Made by a program: the position numbers and the translations under genes
The notes under the pieces: model-generated
Databases searched by the model: none
The model's input: the letters and a program-made list of their open reading frames with translations, nothing else
What the model was told of the DNA's origin: nothing
Origin: Leisingera thetidis
Lineage (GTDB): Bacteria; Pseudomonadota; Alphaproteobacteria; Rhodobacterales; Rhodobacteraceae
DNA length: 64,000 nucleotides
NCBI RefSeq assembly: GCF_025857195.1
Contig: NZ_CP109789.1
Span: 169,857-233,856, forward strand
Direction: 5' to 3'
In this document: positions 8,041 through 17,508 of the stretch, in pieces
Layout: each line of letters opens with the position of its first letter
Numbering within the stretch: position 1 is the stretch's first letter

Positions 8041-9669
8041 ATGTCCGTAGAAGCCACGCCTCTCCCCAATGATCCCTCCGTTCTGAAGGCGATGATCGCC
8101 GCGTTGCAGGCGGAGAACCAAAAGATGTCCGCCAGTTTGCGGGCGCATGATCTGCTGGTTCAGGCGCTGCGCGTCCGGATTGCCAGATTGCAGAAGCAGA
8201 AATTCGGCTCCAGTTCGGAAAAGATCGAGCGGGAGATCGAGCAACTGGAACTGGCGCTGGAGGACCTGCAGGTTGCGCTCGCCGAGGCGGATGAACTGCC
8301 GCCGGAGGGCGATGATGAGCCGGAGACGGACAACCAGACCCCGGAACCAGCCGAACCGCGGGAGTCGAGGCGCCGCCGTCCGAAGGTGTCGCAGGACACG
8401 CCGCGCGAACGCCGCGAGCTTGACCCCGGCGACAGTTGCCCGGATTGCGGGGGCGATCTGCGTGTGGTCGGGGAGGATGTCAGCGAGCTGATCGACATGA
8501 TTGCAGCCCAGCTGAAGGTCATCGAGATCGCGCGTATCAAGAAATCCTGCCGGCGCTGCGAGCGTATGGTTCAAAGCCCGGCACCCAGCCGTCCGATCCC
8601 ACGGAGCATGGCGGGCCCGAACCTTCTGGCTTATGTGCTGACCTCGAAGTTCGACGACCACGTGCCGTTGTATCGTCAGAACGAGATCTTCGCCCGCATG
8701 GGGGCAGACATCCCTGACACGACCCTGGTCGACTGGTGCGGCGGGGCAATGAAGACGCTGGCGCCGCTGATCGAGAAGATCGAGGCCGAGATCATGGCCA
8801 GCAATCTTCTGCACGCAGATGACACGCCCATCCGGGTTCTCGATCGCGGCCGCCGCGACAAGGGGCTCGGAAAGGGCGTCAAGAAAGGCCGGATCTGGGC
8901 CTATGTCCGGGATCAGCGCCCATGGGCGGGCACGGCCCCGCCGGGTGCGGTCTATCACTTTGCCCCGGACTGGAAGGAAGAGCATGTCCTCGCCCATCTT
9001 GGCGAGACCAGCGGCATTCTCCAGGCTGATGGCTACAAGGGGTATGCCAAGCTCTATGCCGCGGACCTGGACGGCAAGAGCCAGTTCCGGGAGGCCGCGT
9101 GCTGGGCGCATCTTCGCCGCGACTTTCACGATGTCTGGACCGCGACGAAATCCGCAATCGCGCGCGAGGCGCTCGACCGTATCGGCAAGCTCTACGACAT
9201 CGAACGGGAAATCAGCGGCAAGCCTGCCGAACTGCGGCTGGCCGTGCGCCAAAAGGAAAGCAAGCCCAAGGTTGATGCGTTCCGGGACTGGGCCGAAAGG
9301 CAGCTCACCCGTATTCCCGGTAAGAGTGATCTGGCCAAGGCGTTCCGCTACGGGCTGAGCCGCTGGGCTTCATTCACGCTGTTTCTGGAGGACGGGCGCG
9401 TGGCCATCGACAACAATCCCGCCGAGCGCGCGCTGCGGCCCATTGGCGTTGGCAGGCGGAACTGGCTATTCGCGGGTTCGGATACCGGCGGTGAAACGCT
9501 CGCCCGCGCCATGACCGTCATCGAGACGGCAAAGATGAACGGCCTCGATCCGCAGGCCTACCTCGCAGATGTCTTGGACCGTATCCACGATCACATGGTC
9601 AACCGGCTGGCCGAATTACTCCCTTGGAACTGGAAGCCGGCAGATCAGAAACGCAGCGAGGCTGCGTGA
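8041..9669 (+). CDS. tnpC: IS66 TnpC transposase
   Basis: This is a DDE transposase of about 542 residues and appears intact. In order it shows an N-terminal coiled-coil leucine-zipper region (RIARLQKQKFGSSSEKIERE), a zinc-binding CPDCGGDL...CRRCE motif, and the catalytic core (LLHADDTPIRVLD, GILQADGYKGYAKLY, AACWAHLRRDFHDV). The C-terminal block is VAIDNNPAERALRPIGVGRR NWLFAGSD. An alternative start lies at 8026, where GGGAG sits very close to the ATG. Its stop overlaps the next small gene by one base. Confidence 0.93.
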   Translation: MSVEATPLPNDPSVLKAMIAALQAENQKMSASLRAHDLLVQALRVRIARLQKQKFGSSSEKIEREIEQLELALEDLQVALAEADELPPEGDDEPETDNQTPEPAEPRESRRRRPKVSQDTPRERRELDPGDSCPDCGGDLRVVGEDVSELIDMIAAQLKVIEIARIKKSCRRCERMVQSPAPSRPIPRSMAGPNLLAYVLTSKFDDHVPLYRQNEIFARMGADIPDTTLVDWCGGAMKTLAPLIEKIEAEIMASNLLHADDTPIRVLDRGRRDKGLGKGVKKGRIWAYVRDQRPWAGTAPPGAVYHFAPDWKEEHVLAHLGETSGILQADGYKGYAKLYAADLDGKSQFREAACWAHLRRDFHDVWTATKSAIAREALDRIGKLYDIEREISGKPAELRLAVRQKESKPKVDAFRDWAERQLTRIPGKSDLAKAFRYGLSRWASFTLFLEDGRVAIDNNPAERALRPIGVGRRNWLFAGSDTGGETLARAMTVIETAKMNGLDPQAYLADVLDRIHDHMVNRLAELLPWNWKPADQKRSEAA

Positions 9670-9965
9670 TGGCAGCGACGACCTACGTCTGCTCCATCGC
9701 CCATGTCGCCAGCCTGCTGGGCGAGGATCCTGGACTTCTCGAGGCCATCGTCAGCAACGACGACAACCTCTCCTACGGCAACATCGTCAGCGTCCACATC
9801 GGACGGGACGACTACATTACGGCGCTGACCGACGAGGGCATCGACGAATTGCGCGACATGCTGGCATCAGCACGAGTGTCCGTTGAGGCATGGCACAGCT
9901 TCCTCGAAGACTTCGTCGCTGAGCCCGACATCATCGCCCGCGTCAACAATCAACCGCTGCGGTAA
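9669..9965 (+). CDS. Small IS66-borne passenger protein (98 aa)
   Basis: The frame starts in a TGATG overlap with the tnpC stop and ends 15 bp before the IS66 right end, so it is part of the element. The protein (MAATTYVCSIAHVASLLGED ... SVEAWHSFLEDFVAEPDIIA) is soluble, with a strongly acidic C-terminal half. I do not recognise a named domain. Its position suggests a regulatory or accessory role in transposition; that is inference. Confidence 0.7.
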   Translation: MAATTYVCSIAHVASLLGEDPGLLEAIVSNDDNLSYGNIVSVHIGRDDYITALTDEGIDELRDMLASARVSVEAWHSFLEDFVAEPDIIARVNNQPLR

Positions 9966-9980
9966 AAATCGGGCGCTTAC

Positions 9981-9988
9981 GAATTTTG
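9981..9988. repeat. Right 8-bp target duplication of IS66
   Basis: GAATTTTG directly follows the IS66 right terminus and repeats 5612-5619. It shows that the IS66 inserted as a unit into the DNA next to the IS5 relic. Confidence 0.88.
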
Positions 9989-10184
9989 CGCCGGCAGCAT
10001 CGTTGGCGCGGCTCCCCTTGTCTACGGCCGCTTTGGGCTGCCTGGCGTCGTCTGGCAGAAGCGTCCTGGTGAAGTTTCGCTGCAACCCTGCCGCCGCATC
10101 GCCGCAAGTCGGCAAAGAGCCCATAATGCCGGATGCTGCACCGCGTTCGAGCGGCTGCTACCGGGAAGGTTCGGCCTGATGCGA

Positions 10185-12054
10185 TTACTCAGGCAGGCCG
10201 GCCTTGAGCAGGTCATCAGCCCATTTGTCGACGTAAGGACGATGCTTGTATCTGAGCTTCCTGATATCGGCCACAGTCTGATCCGGTTCGTTTTTTCATG
10301 TAGGCCGCGATCATTACGCGTGCTTCATCAACACGTCCAACCTGAACCAAAGCAGCCGCCAGTGTGCGGCGAACCCCGTTTGGTGGGTTTACCATTTTCT
10401 GCAAAGTCGCAATGGCTTCGTCATGCTGACCGGCCATGTATTGGGCCCAGCCCAGATTCCAGAGATACCATTCCGGGTAAAAGGGATTGTAGCGCATCGC
10501 CTCCTGAGCCTGGGCGACCGCTCGGCCGGCGTCTCCTATCGAAACCAGGAGTTCAACCATCTCCATCAGTAATCTTGGATCATTCGGATTGAGCAGAAGT
10601 GCCTGGCTGTAGGCGGAAAGTGCCTGATCGGACTCGCCTCGTGCCAAATGGACATGGCCGAGCGCCCACAAATTCCAATAGTCATTGGGATTCAGTGCCA
10701 CAGCTTTTCGAACGTTGGAGAGGGCCAGATCCAAAGATTCTGACGTGTCTTCGACCCATTCGTAGCGCCAGTCACTTGCATACAAGAAGCCCAATTGCGC
10801 GTATGCCCTGGCGTAATCCGGATCTAGCTCTATAGCTTTCTCGAGCGAACGGCGCGCCTTGCCGTTGTTTTCCTTCCCCCAAGCCAGATAGTGGTAAAAG
10901 CCCCGCTGATAGTAGTCGTAAGCGCTGAGGTTTTCTGTCGGCCGGTTCAGGGCGCGCTCGAATTCCGCATTGGTCACCTTGACTTGAAGTGTCCCAGCGA
11001 TCGTCTTGAGGATCTCGCTTTGAATGGCAAAGAGATCTTCTGCCTTGCGGTCGTACCGTTCAGCCCAAAGATGATAGCCGCTCAGAGCGTCAATTAGCTG
11101 GACGTTGATGCGGATTGTGTCGCCAGTTCGCTGAATGCTGCCCTCAAGCACGTAGCGGACCCCAAGCTCTTCAGCCACTTGCTGCACTTTGACCGCCTTT
11201 CCTTTATAGGAAAAGGTCGAATTGGCGGAGATGACAAACAGGCTTTTGAATTTCGAAAGATCCGTAATCAGATCATTGGCAATGCCATCCGCAAAATACT
11301 GCTGTTCCGGGTCGTTGCTCAGGTTTGAAAAAGGCAGCACGGCAAGCGATGGCTCGTCCGGCAAATCATAGGCCATCCTGTCAATTCTTGCCGGACTGAA
11401 ATCCGGGCCTTGCGCTTGCCACCAGACCGCGCCGCCGATCACAACGGCGAGAACTACTACGGCTGAGATCAGCGCCAGTCGCCAGCGGATCCGGCCCGGC
11501 GGCTCTCTGGCCGGTGTTTTCGGTGGCGCCTCCGTTGTCTCTCCAATTACCACGCGGTAGGTCGCCACGGGTTCCTCGATGTTTTTGACGGCCTTTTCAC
11601 CCAGGTAGTCAAAGGTGAAATTGAGCTTGTTGTTGACCTGACTAAAAACATTGCGGGCGACGCAGACGCCGCCCGGGTCCGCAAGCCCCTCAATTCTTGA
11701 AGCCACGTTGACGCCGTCGCCGTAGATGTCTTCACCCTCCACGACGATGTCGCCAATGTTGATCCCGACACGGAAGATTACGCGCAGGTCATCGGGCACC
11801 TCACGGTTGCGCATGACCATACTTTGCTGGATCTGAACAGCACATAGCACAGCCTCTACAGCGCTGGGGAATTCCGCGAGGATCCCATCGCCCATGAGTT
11901 TAACGATGCGGCCCTTGTGTTCAGTGATCTTCGGCTCGATCAGCTCTTGTATGTGAGCCATGAGCGCAGCGAGCGTGCCCGACTCATCAAAACTTATCAG
12001 CCTAGCGTATCCCACCACATCGGCTGCAAGTATTGCTGCTAGTCGGCGATCCAT
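10185..12054 (-). CDS. Adenylate/guanylate cyclase with TolB-like and TPR domains
   Basis: The frame starts MDRRLAAILAADVVGYARLI at 12054, preceded by an ideal GGAGCC box. Residues ~5-185 are a class III nucleotidyl cyclase domain (GDGILAEFPSAVEAVLCAVQ, INIGDIVVEGEDIYGDGVNV). One transmembrane helix follows near residue 215, then a FlgO/TolB-N-like region (SLAVLPFSNLSNDPEQQYFA, DGIANDLITDLSKF) and TPR repeats. The unbroken frame stops at 10216 after an unrelated tail. Removing one base from the T6 run at 10291-10296 restores the usual ending (TVADIRKLRYKHRPYVDKW ... KAGLPE) with its stop at 10185. It is the only host gene in this IS cluster. Confidence 0.88.
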
Positions 12055-12552
12055 TGGTGGCTCCTTTGGCACCAAGGATAGCAACATCGCTTCAGCGGTT
12101 CCATATTGCACGAGAGTTTGCCAGTGGTGCGGAGCCGATCTCAGGCCGTAGTTGCCCCAATGTTGGCCGTGGTGGCCAAAGCGGACGTACGGAATATTCC
12201 AGCAATGTCTCCTTCGTCTAAGATTTTTCGATGCGGGCCAGTTGGTTAGGTTGGGCTTGGCGGGGTGGTCCGCGTTGACAAATCTGACAAGGTGGAAGCC
12301 GCGGGATGTGTGTGTGCTGCGCTATGGGGAAAGCGCAGGCATCCGCCATGGATATTGGTGGAAGTTTCGCGGGGTTTGCTGAGCTTGGGCGATTGGCGGC
12401 ACGGCCTTTTGGGGCAGTGTCTGGAAACTTCGCGGGTCTTGCCGGGGCGGTTTTCATCGTCTTGAGCTGCGAGCACGAGCGTAGGCCAAAGCGCACCGTT
12501 GACCAGCATGGGAAGTTTCTGATCTCAGAGCGGTTGTGAGACGGGCTTTTCA
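12055..12552. other. Non-coding stretch upstream of the cyclase, probably partly IS91 end
   Basis: No convincing gene. The right half directly follows the IS91 transposase stop and is probably the element terminus, but I could not define the hairpin or target sequence. The cyclase promoter presumably lies at the left. Confidence 0.4.
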
Positions 12553-13750
12553 TCATGCGGCCTGCAATCTTGGTGGTGCCCGGGATCGCGGAATCTCGCC
12601 GCGCCGGAAGGTTTCGATGATGCGCATGGGTCCGCCGCAATCGGGGCATGGTTCGCGCAGGGCCAGGGGTTCTTTGAGGTCGTCTTCTGGCTGGTCCGGT
12701 TCGCCAGAGCCCGCCGTTCCGAGAACCGCGCGGACCCGGGCGACTTTCTCTTTGCGACCACTGCCCGCGAGGAAGCCATAGTGTCGGATGCGGTGGAACC
12801 GGTCGGGGAGGACATGGATCAGAAAGCGGCGGATGAACTCGTCGGTTGCAAGTCGCATCACCTTCATCCGGTCCCCGCGCTTGATCCGGTAATCCTTCCA
12901 GCGGAACGCTACGGTGTCGGCGTCAGCGCTGACCAGGCGATGGTTTGAGATTGCCACGCGGTGTGTGTACCGGCTCAAATAGGCAAGCACCGCCTCCGGA
13001 CCACCGAAGGGCGGTTTGGCATAAACAACCCAGTCGATCTTGCGCAGCGGGGCCGACCATTCGGCGAAGGCGGGTGCGTCTGCCAATCCCACAAGATCTC
13101 CGAAGAGTCTCAAGTGCCCGGCACCGTGCAGAGCCATCAGCCCGTCCAGAAACAACCGACGGAACAGCCGCGACAGCACGCGCACATGCAAAAAAGAACC
13201 CTGGCTTGCACGCAACCCACCTTGTGCCGTCCGGCGACAGGCCGCCACCCGGGACGATCATGTGGATGTGGGGATGATGGGTCAGAGCCGAGCCCCAGGT
13301 GTGCAGCACGCTGGTCAAGCCGACACGGGCGCCGAGGCGCTTGGGATCGGCGGCGATTGTCATGACCGTTTGAGCGGACGCTTTGAACAGCAGGCTATAG
13401 AGCGCCCGCTTGTTCCAGAGAGCAATCCGCGCAATCTCGGCCGGCAGGGTGAAGACCACGTGGAAGTACTCCACGGGTAGAAGGTCCTCGGCGCGTGCTG
13501 CCATCCAGTCTCGCGCCGCTGGTGCCTGACACTTCGGACAATGCCGGTTCTTGCAGCTGTTATACGCAATATGCTGGTGGTTGCACTTGGTGCAGGCCGC
13601 CACATGCCCGCCGAGCGCCTCCGTTCGGCAGGCTTCAATCGCTGACATGGCCTTCAACTGCGCCAGGTTCAGATGCCCGACATTGGCCCGCCGATAGGCA
13701 GGACCGTGGGTTCGAAAGATGTCAGCAACCTCCAGCTTCGGGCGCGGCAC
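12553..13750 (-). CDS. IS91-family transposase (Y2 rolling-circle type), one frameshift
   Basis: The N-terminal part has the IS91 zinc finger (GGHVAACTKCNHQHIAYNSC, KNRHCPKCQ) and the HUH motif (TWGSALTHHPHIHMIVPGGG). The C-terminal part has the AYLSRYTHRVAISNHRL region with the catalytic tyrosines and ends with a second CPDCGG finger. The two halves lie in different frames. Removing one base from the A6 run at 13190-13195 joins them as KPGFFLHVRVLSRLFRRLF. The element moves by rolling-circle replication and may carry adjacent DNA. Confidence 0.87.
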
Positions 13751-13762
13751 TGCCCGCGCGCG

Positions 13763-14644
13763 TCACTCCGACCTTCGGTCCCGGAGCTGCACCAGCAACT
13801 CGTAGGGGCTGTCGGTGTCGCGGATCAGCTTGGTCGCGACATGGGTGTATTGCGCCGTCGTGCTCAGCTTGGCGTGCCCAAGCAGAACTTGAATGACCCG
13901 CACATCTGTTCCGGCTTCTAGCAGGTGGGTTGCGAAGCTGTGGCGCAAACTGTGCAGCGTGCTCCTCGGCTTCTTGATCCCAGCCAGATGCTTGGCTGCG
14001 CTGAAGGCACGATGCAATTGGCGGGGTGAGAGCGGATTGATCCGGGGCTTGCCTGGAAAGAGCCAGCCATCCGGCCGCGCCTCGCGCCAATAGTCGCGCA
14101 GAAGCGCCAAAAAGGCCAGGCGACAGCATTACCTTGCGATCCTTGCCGCCCTTGCCTTTCTCGACATGGATCAGCATCCGGTCGCTGTCGATATCGGTGA
14201 CCTTGAGATTGCAGACCTCCGACGCCCGGAGCCCGGTGCCATAGGAAATGCTGAGTGCAGCGCGGTACTTCAGCCCCGGGCCGGGCGCGACCTTCAGCAG
14301 CTCGAACACCTCTTCGGCGCTGAACACGACCGGTAGCTTCCTTGGCTCCGTGCGGTAGTGCAGGCATTGCTTCATCTCCGGGCGCTGGCATGTCGTTTCA
14401 AAAAAAAGAACCGCAGCCCGACAAGCCGCACATTGTAGGTCGAAGGGGTGACATTCGTGTTCACCATATGCAGCTGGTAAGCGCGCAGGTCTTCGGGCGT
14501 TGCAGTATCCGGCGATCGGCCAAGAAACTCGGCAAAATATCGAACGGCCCTGATATGCGCTTTCTGCGAACTCTCCCCGAGCCCTTTGATCCGCATATCT
14601 TCGATCATCCGCTCTCGAAGCGGTGTGGTCTTTGTGTCCGCCAT
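13763..14644 (-). CDS. Tyrosine recombinase of the IS91-associated type, two frameshifts
   Basis: The N-terminal SAM-like domain ([20 protein letters not shown]) and the catalytic domain ([20 protein letters not shown] with the first Arg, [20 protein letters not shown] with H-x-x-R, TTAQYTHV with the Tyr nucleophile) are all present but in three frames. The breaks fall at an A8 run (14400-14407) and near 14118. Only 12 bp separate it from the IS91 transposase, the usual pairing in elements where an integrase accompanies the IS91 protein. Confidence 0.83.
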
Positions 14645-15003
14645 GGGACCCTCCTGTCTGTTGATTGAGAGACCCCAATCGTCAGACAGACACGCCCATT
14701 CCCAAAATCTCAGTCGTCAGATCATCCCGCAACGGTATCACCGAGCGCCCCTGCCGCGGTAGCGGCTTCGTCCTTGTCCCGCATTGTGTGAGCTCACTGG
14801 CTGCAAAACCTCGCAGTCGCAGCGAACGACCGGAACGGCGGGCCGCGCCGCAGCGTAAAACCTCACCTGGTTGCTTTAAACGGCCGAGTTTGCAAATGGC
14901 ACTATCTGCGCGAAGCGGCCTCAGGTTGATGTGCAGGGTGCTCCTGCAGCGAATGTCTGGGAGCCGCGGCCCGGATGCCTCCTGGGCCGCGCTGTGAGCG
15001 CTA
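14645..15003. other. Non-coding junction between the IS91 unit and the ISNCY element
   Basis: About 360 bp with no credible reading frame. It probably contains the origin-side end of the IS91 unit and a scrap of older DNA. Confidence 0.4.
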
Positions 15004-15133
15004 TGTTGCAACCATCCAGAAATGTCACCGGCTGCGCAAAGCAGAAACGTCACCTAGGGGCGTGACGGGAGCAAGGCTTTGCAGCCCGCAGACCCCAAAT
15101 ATCGGAGGGCTGAAAAGCCTTGCGAGGCTCAGG

Positions 15134-15406
15134 TCATAGACCGAGCTTTCGCCGCTCTTTCTTATTGTAGAATGCTTTGATGCCTTCTTCTTGCAGGATC
15201 TCTTCGAAGGCGCGCCAGGCGAGGCCATCACCGAAGAAGGGCGGGTTATCGGAAACCGTCAACGTGCCGAACTGGTTCTCCACGGACAGGATCCAGCCGG
15301 GATCGATGCTGGTCCGGTAGATCTCAACATCGAAATGATGCCCGTCGATGACGACGGATTGCGTGTAATCGGAGAAGATGATCTCTGGGTTGTCGTCGGC
15401 AGTCAT
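15134..15406 (-). CDS. Small ISNCY-borne protein (90 aa)
   Basis: The frame starts MTADDNPEIIFSDYTQSVVI, 16 bp downstream of the transposase stop, and ends inside the element. It reads as a compact acidic protein (HHFDVEIYRTSIDPGWILSV, then GLAWRAFEEILQEEGIKAFY). I do not recognise a family. Conserved reading and tight spacing suggest an accessory gene of the element. Confidence 0.65.
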   Translation of the reverse strand: MTADDNPEIIFSDYTQSVVIDGHHFDVEIYRTSIDPGWILSVENQFGTLTVSDNPPFFGDGLAWRAFEEILQEEGIKAFYNKKERRKLGL

Positions 15407-15422
15407 GCCTTCATTCTTGGGC

Positions 15423-16769
15423 CTATTCAGCCGCGTGCACAATCTTCTTCTTGGCCCGCGGCCCTGACGGCCGGCCTGGTCTCCGGCCATTCGGCTTGTA
15501 ACCCATCTTCTCTGAGTTCGTCCGCACCTTGGGCTTGGGCGGGGCGGCCTCCTGCATCTCTTTGATGTGCTCGAGGACAGCGCTCAGGCGTTTGTTGCCG
15601 GTGATAGCCGCATGGGTCACGCGCTGATCCATATCGAAGATTTTGTAGGGCAGGGAGCGGCCTTTCCAGCGCACCTCAAACCGGCCATCCACGAAGGCGT
15701 AGGTGTCTACATATTTGCCGGCCAGGCCGCGTGTGATCTCGCTTTCCTCGAGCATGATCCGCTTGCGGTCATAGGAAAACGTCAGTTGCTTGCCAACATA
15801 GCGGTTCTCGCGCCAGCACAGGACATCTGCCAGCCGATCCGGCTCGACATTCAATGCGCGGTGAAGGTTGTCAGATTTGGCTGGGGCTTTGGCGAACTTG
15901 ACATTGTAGCGTTCCTTGAAGCCCTGCAGATAAGCGTTTCCAGCCTCCATGTCCGAGATGCCAGCGAGCCGCAGTTCCTTCACCAGCCGGTCCTGCAATG
16001 TGCGGTTGGCGCGTTCCACGCGACCCTTCGCCTGGCTTGAGTTGGCGCACAAAATCTCGATGTTCAGCTCACTCAGAGCGCGCCCGAACTGGGTGATCCG
16101 CGCGCCGCCCTTGGCGTCTTCCTTGGCCACGCGAAACACCGAGTGCTTGTCACTGTAAAATGCAACCGGCCGCCCATGGGTATGCAGGTAGCTCTCAAGC
16201 GCTTCGAAGTAGCTGAAGGTGCTCTCTGACTTCACAAACCGCAGTTCCATCAAGGTGCTTGTCGCGTCGTCAATGAACACAAGAAGAGTGCAGGGCGGCG
16301 CGCGATCCTCAAACCAGCGGTGATCCGAGCCGTCGATTTGGATCAGCTCGCCAAAGCATTCCCGGCGCAGGCGCGGCTGGTGGAACTGGCGCCGCTGTTT
16401 GCGGGACAGCCAGATGCCGTCTTCAATCATCCATTTGCGCAGCGTCTCACGGGACACCTTGAACCCGTGATGTTCCGCCAGCTTTTCCGCGGCCAGCGTC
16501 GGCCCGAAATCCACATAGTGTTCTTTTATCAACGCCAAGGCATAGTCGCGCTTCGCCTTGTGAATCCGGTTGTTCGGCGGCTTGCCACGCGCTTTGTGCC
16601 GGACCGCCGCCGCACCATCCAATCGATATCGCTTCAGCAGCCTGAATACCTGGCGCCGCGTCAGATCCAACAGGTTCGCCGCGTTGTCTACCGTCAGCCG
16701 GCCATCATCGACCTGCGCCAGAACTTCCACACGATTCAGCTCGCGCTCGCTCATCATCACCCATCCCAT
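15423..16769 (-). CDS. ISNCY-family transposase (rve/DDE integrase core)
   Basis: An intact 448-residue transposase. The N-terminal helix-turn-helix (LTVDNAANLLDLTRRQVFRL) is followed by an integrase catalytic core: QIDGSDHRWFEDRAPPC (first D), FYSDKHSVF (second D) and SSQAKGRVERANRTLQDRLV (final E). The C-terminal basic tail ends RPGRPSGPRAKKKIVHAAE. It is one of few transposases here with no frame break. Confidence 0.9.
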   Translation of the reverse strand: MGWVMMSERELNRVEVLAQVDDGRLTVDNAANLLDLTRRQVFRLLKRYRLDGAAAVRHKARGKPPNNRIHKAKRDYALALIKEHYVDFGPTLAAEKLAEHHGFKVSRETLRKWMIEDGIWLSRKQRRQFHQPRLRRECFGELIQIDGSDHRWFEDRAPPCTLLVFIDDATSTLMELRFVKSESTFSYFEALESYLHTHGRPVAFYSDKHSVFRVAKEDAKGGARITQFGRALSELNIEILCANSSQAKGRVERANRTLQDRLVKELRLAGISDMEAGNAYLQGFKERYNVKFAKAPAKSDNLHRALNVEPDRLADVLCWRENRYVGKQLTFSYDRKRIMLEESEITRGLAGKYVDTYAFVDGRFEVRWKGRSLPYKIFDMDQRVTHAAITGNKRLSAVLEHIKEMQEAAPPKPKVRTNSEKMGYKPNGRRPGRPSGPRAKKKIVHAAE

Positions 16770-16888
16770 GCCCGATCTCTCTGCCTGTTATCATTGCAGG
16801 CGAGAGTGACACTTCTGAATTGCTCATGGGTGACATTTTAGAATTGCAGTGTGAACTCACGGCGAAGTGCAGTTTCTGATATCCTGTT

Positions 16889-17361
16889 TTATTCCAACCG
16901 GTTCTGAATTTCCATCAGGTTTGTTTCGAAGACCTCGGCTGGTGTCCGATAGCCGAGGCATTTGCGCGGCGTGGAATTGAGGCGGTGGCAAATCGACCTT
17001 AAATATCGGCTTGTCAGCGCCGTCGGTTCGGTCGAGCGGGGCAGGTATTTTCTCAGCCTGTTGTTGGTGTTTTCAACTGTGCCTTTCTGCCAGGGAGCCT
17101 CGGGGTCACAAAACCAGCTGTCGGCTCCGATACCATCCTTCAGGCGCTGCCAAGCTGAGAACTCGGTGCCGCGGTCGAAAGTGATCGACTGGCGCGCATC
17201 CGCTGGCAGGGGAGCCAACCCGTTGATCAGAGCTTCCATGATCGGCTTCGATTGCCGGTCCTCGTTGCGCATGACGACAGTGTAACGGCTGACGCGCTCA
17301 ACCAGAGACGTGACGTTGATCTTTCCATGCTCTTTGCGGAACATCATCAGATCGCACTCCC
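16889..17361 (-). pseudogene. IS30 transposase, C-terminal part
   Basis: This carries the second half of the IS30 DDE domain: WECDLMMFRKEHGKINVTSL, ITFDRGTEFSAWQRL, and the PWQKGTVENTNNRLRKYLPR block with the catalytic Glu. It is separated from its N-terminal half by the IS110 insertion. Confidence 0.88.
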
Positions 17362-17508
17362 ATGTGTGGATACCTCGGTCGATGCAAGCATTCTTCTGGA
17401 CGGTTCGAACATGTGATCGGGTACGGTCATGTGTCATGTGTGGATACCTCGGTCGATGCAAGCATTCTTCTGGACGGTTCGAACATGTGATCGGGTACGG
17501 TCATGTGT
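17361..17508. repeat. Perfect tandem duplication, 2 x 74 bp, at the IS110 left end
   Basis: The 74-bp unit starting CATGTGTGGATACCTCGGTC at 17361 is repeated without a mismatch from 17435 to 17508. The unit begins at the IS110 terminus, so the element end is present twice. It may be a duplicated terminus or an assembly duplication. Confidence 0.9.

Larger units (their letters stand above)
5620..9980 (+). mobile_element. IS66-family element with 8-bp target duplication, split by an IS4-like element
   Basis: Terminal inverted repeats match: the left end starts GTAACCGCCCGATTTGAACC and the right end read inward starts GTAAGCGCCCGATTTTTACC. An 8-bp direct repeat, GAATTTTG, flanks the element at 5612-5619 and 9981-9988. 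Inside lie the three IS66 genes tnpA, tnpB and tnpC plus a small fourth gene. An IS4-like element sits 17 bp inside the left end; without it and its 9-bp duplication the IS66 is about 2.8 kb, a normal size. Confidence 0.9.
15004..16850 (-). mobile_element. ISNCY-type insertion sequence (approximate ends)
   Basis: Both ends carry repeated GTCAC-containing blocks. The left side has CCAGAAATGTCACC at about 15015 and CAGAAACGTCACC at about 15040. The right side read inward has CTAAAATGTCACCC and CAGAAGTGTCACT. Such subterminal repeats and the single integrase-like transposase fit this group. Exact termini and target duplication were not resolved. Confidence 0.65.

Noticed and set aside
7903..9252. 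449-codon minus-strand frame
   Set aside because: It is antisense to the intact IS66 tnpC, whose motifs are unmistakable.
10216..10290. Programmed frameshift in the cyclase gene
   Set aside because: The same type of run-length break occurs in many unrelated genes here, so sequence error is the simpler explanation.
17361..17508. Tandem repeat considered as a CRISPR remnant
   Set aside because: Only two units, contiguous with no spacer, and the unit is the IS110 end.
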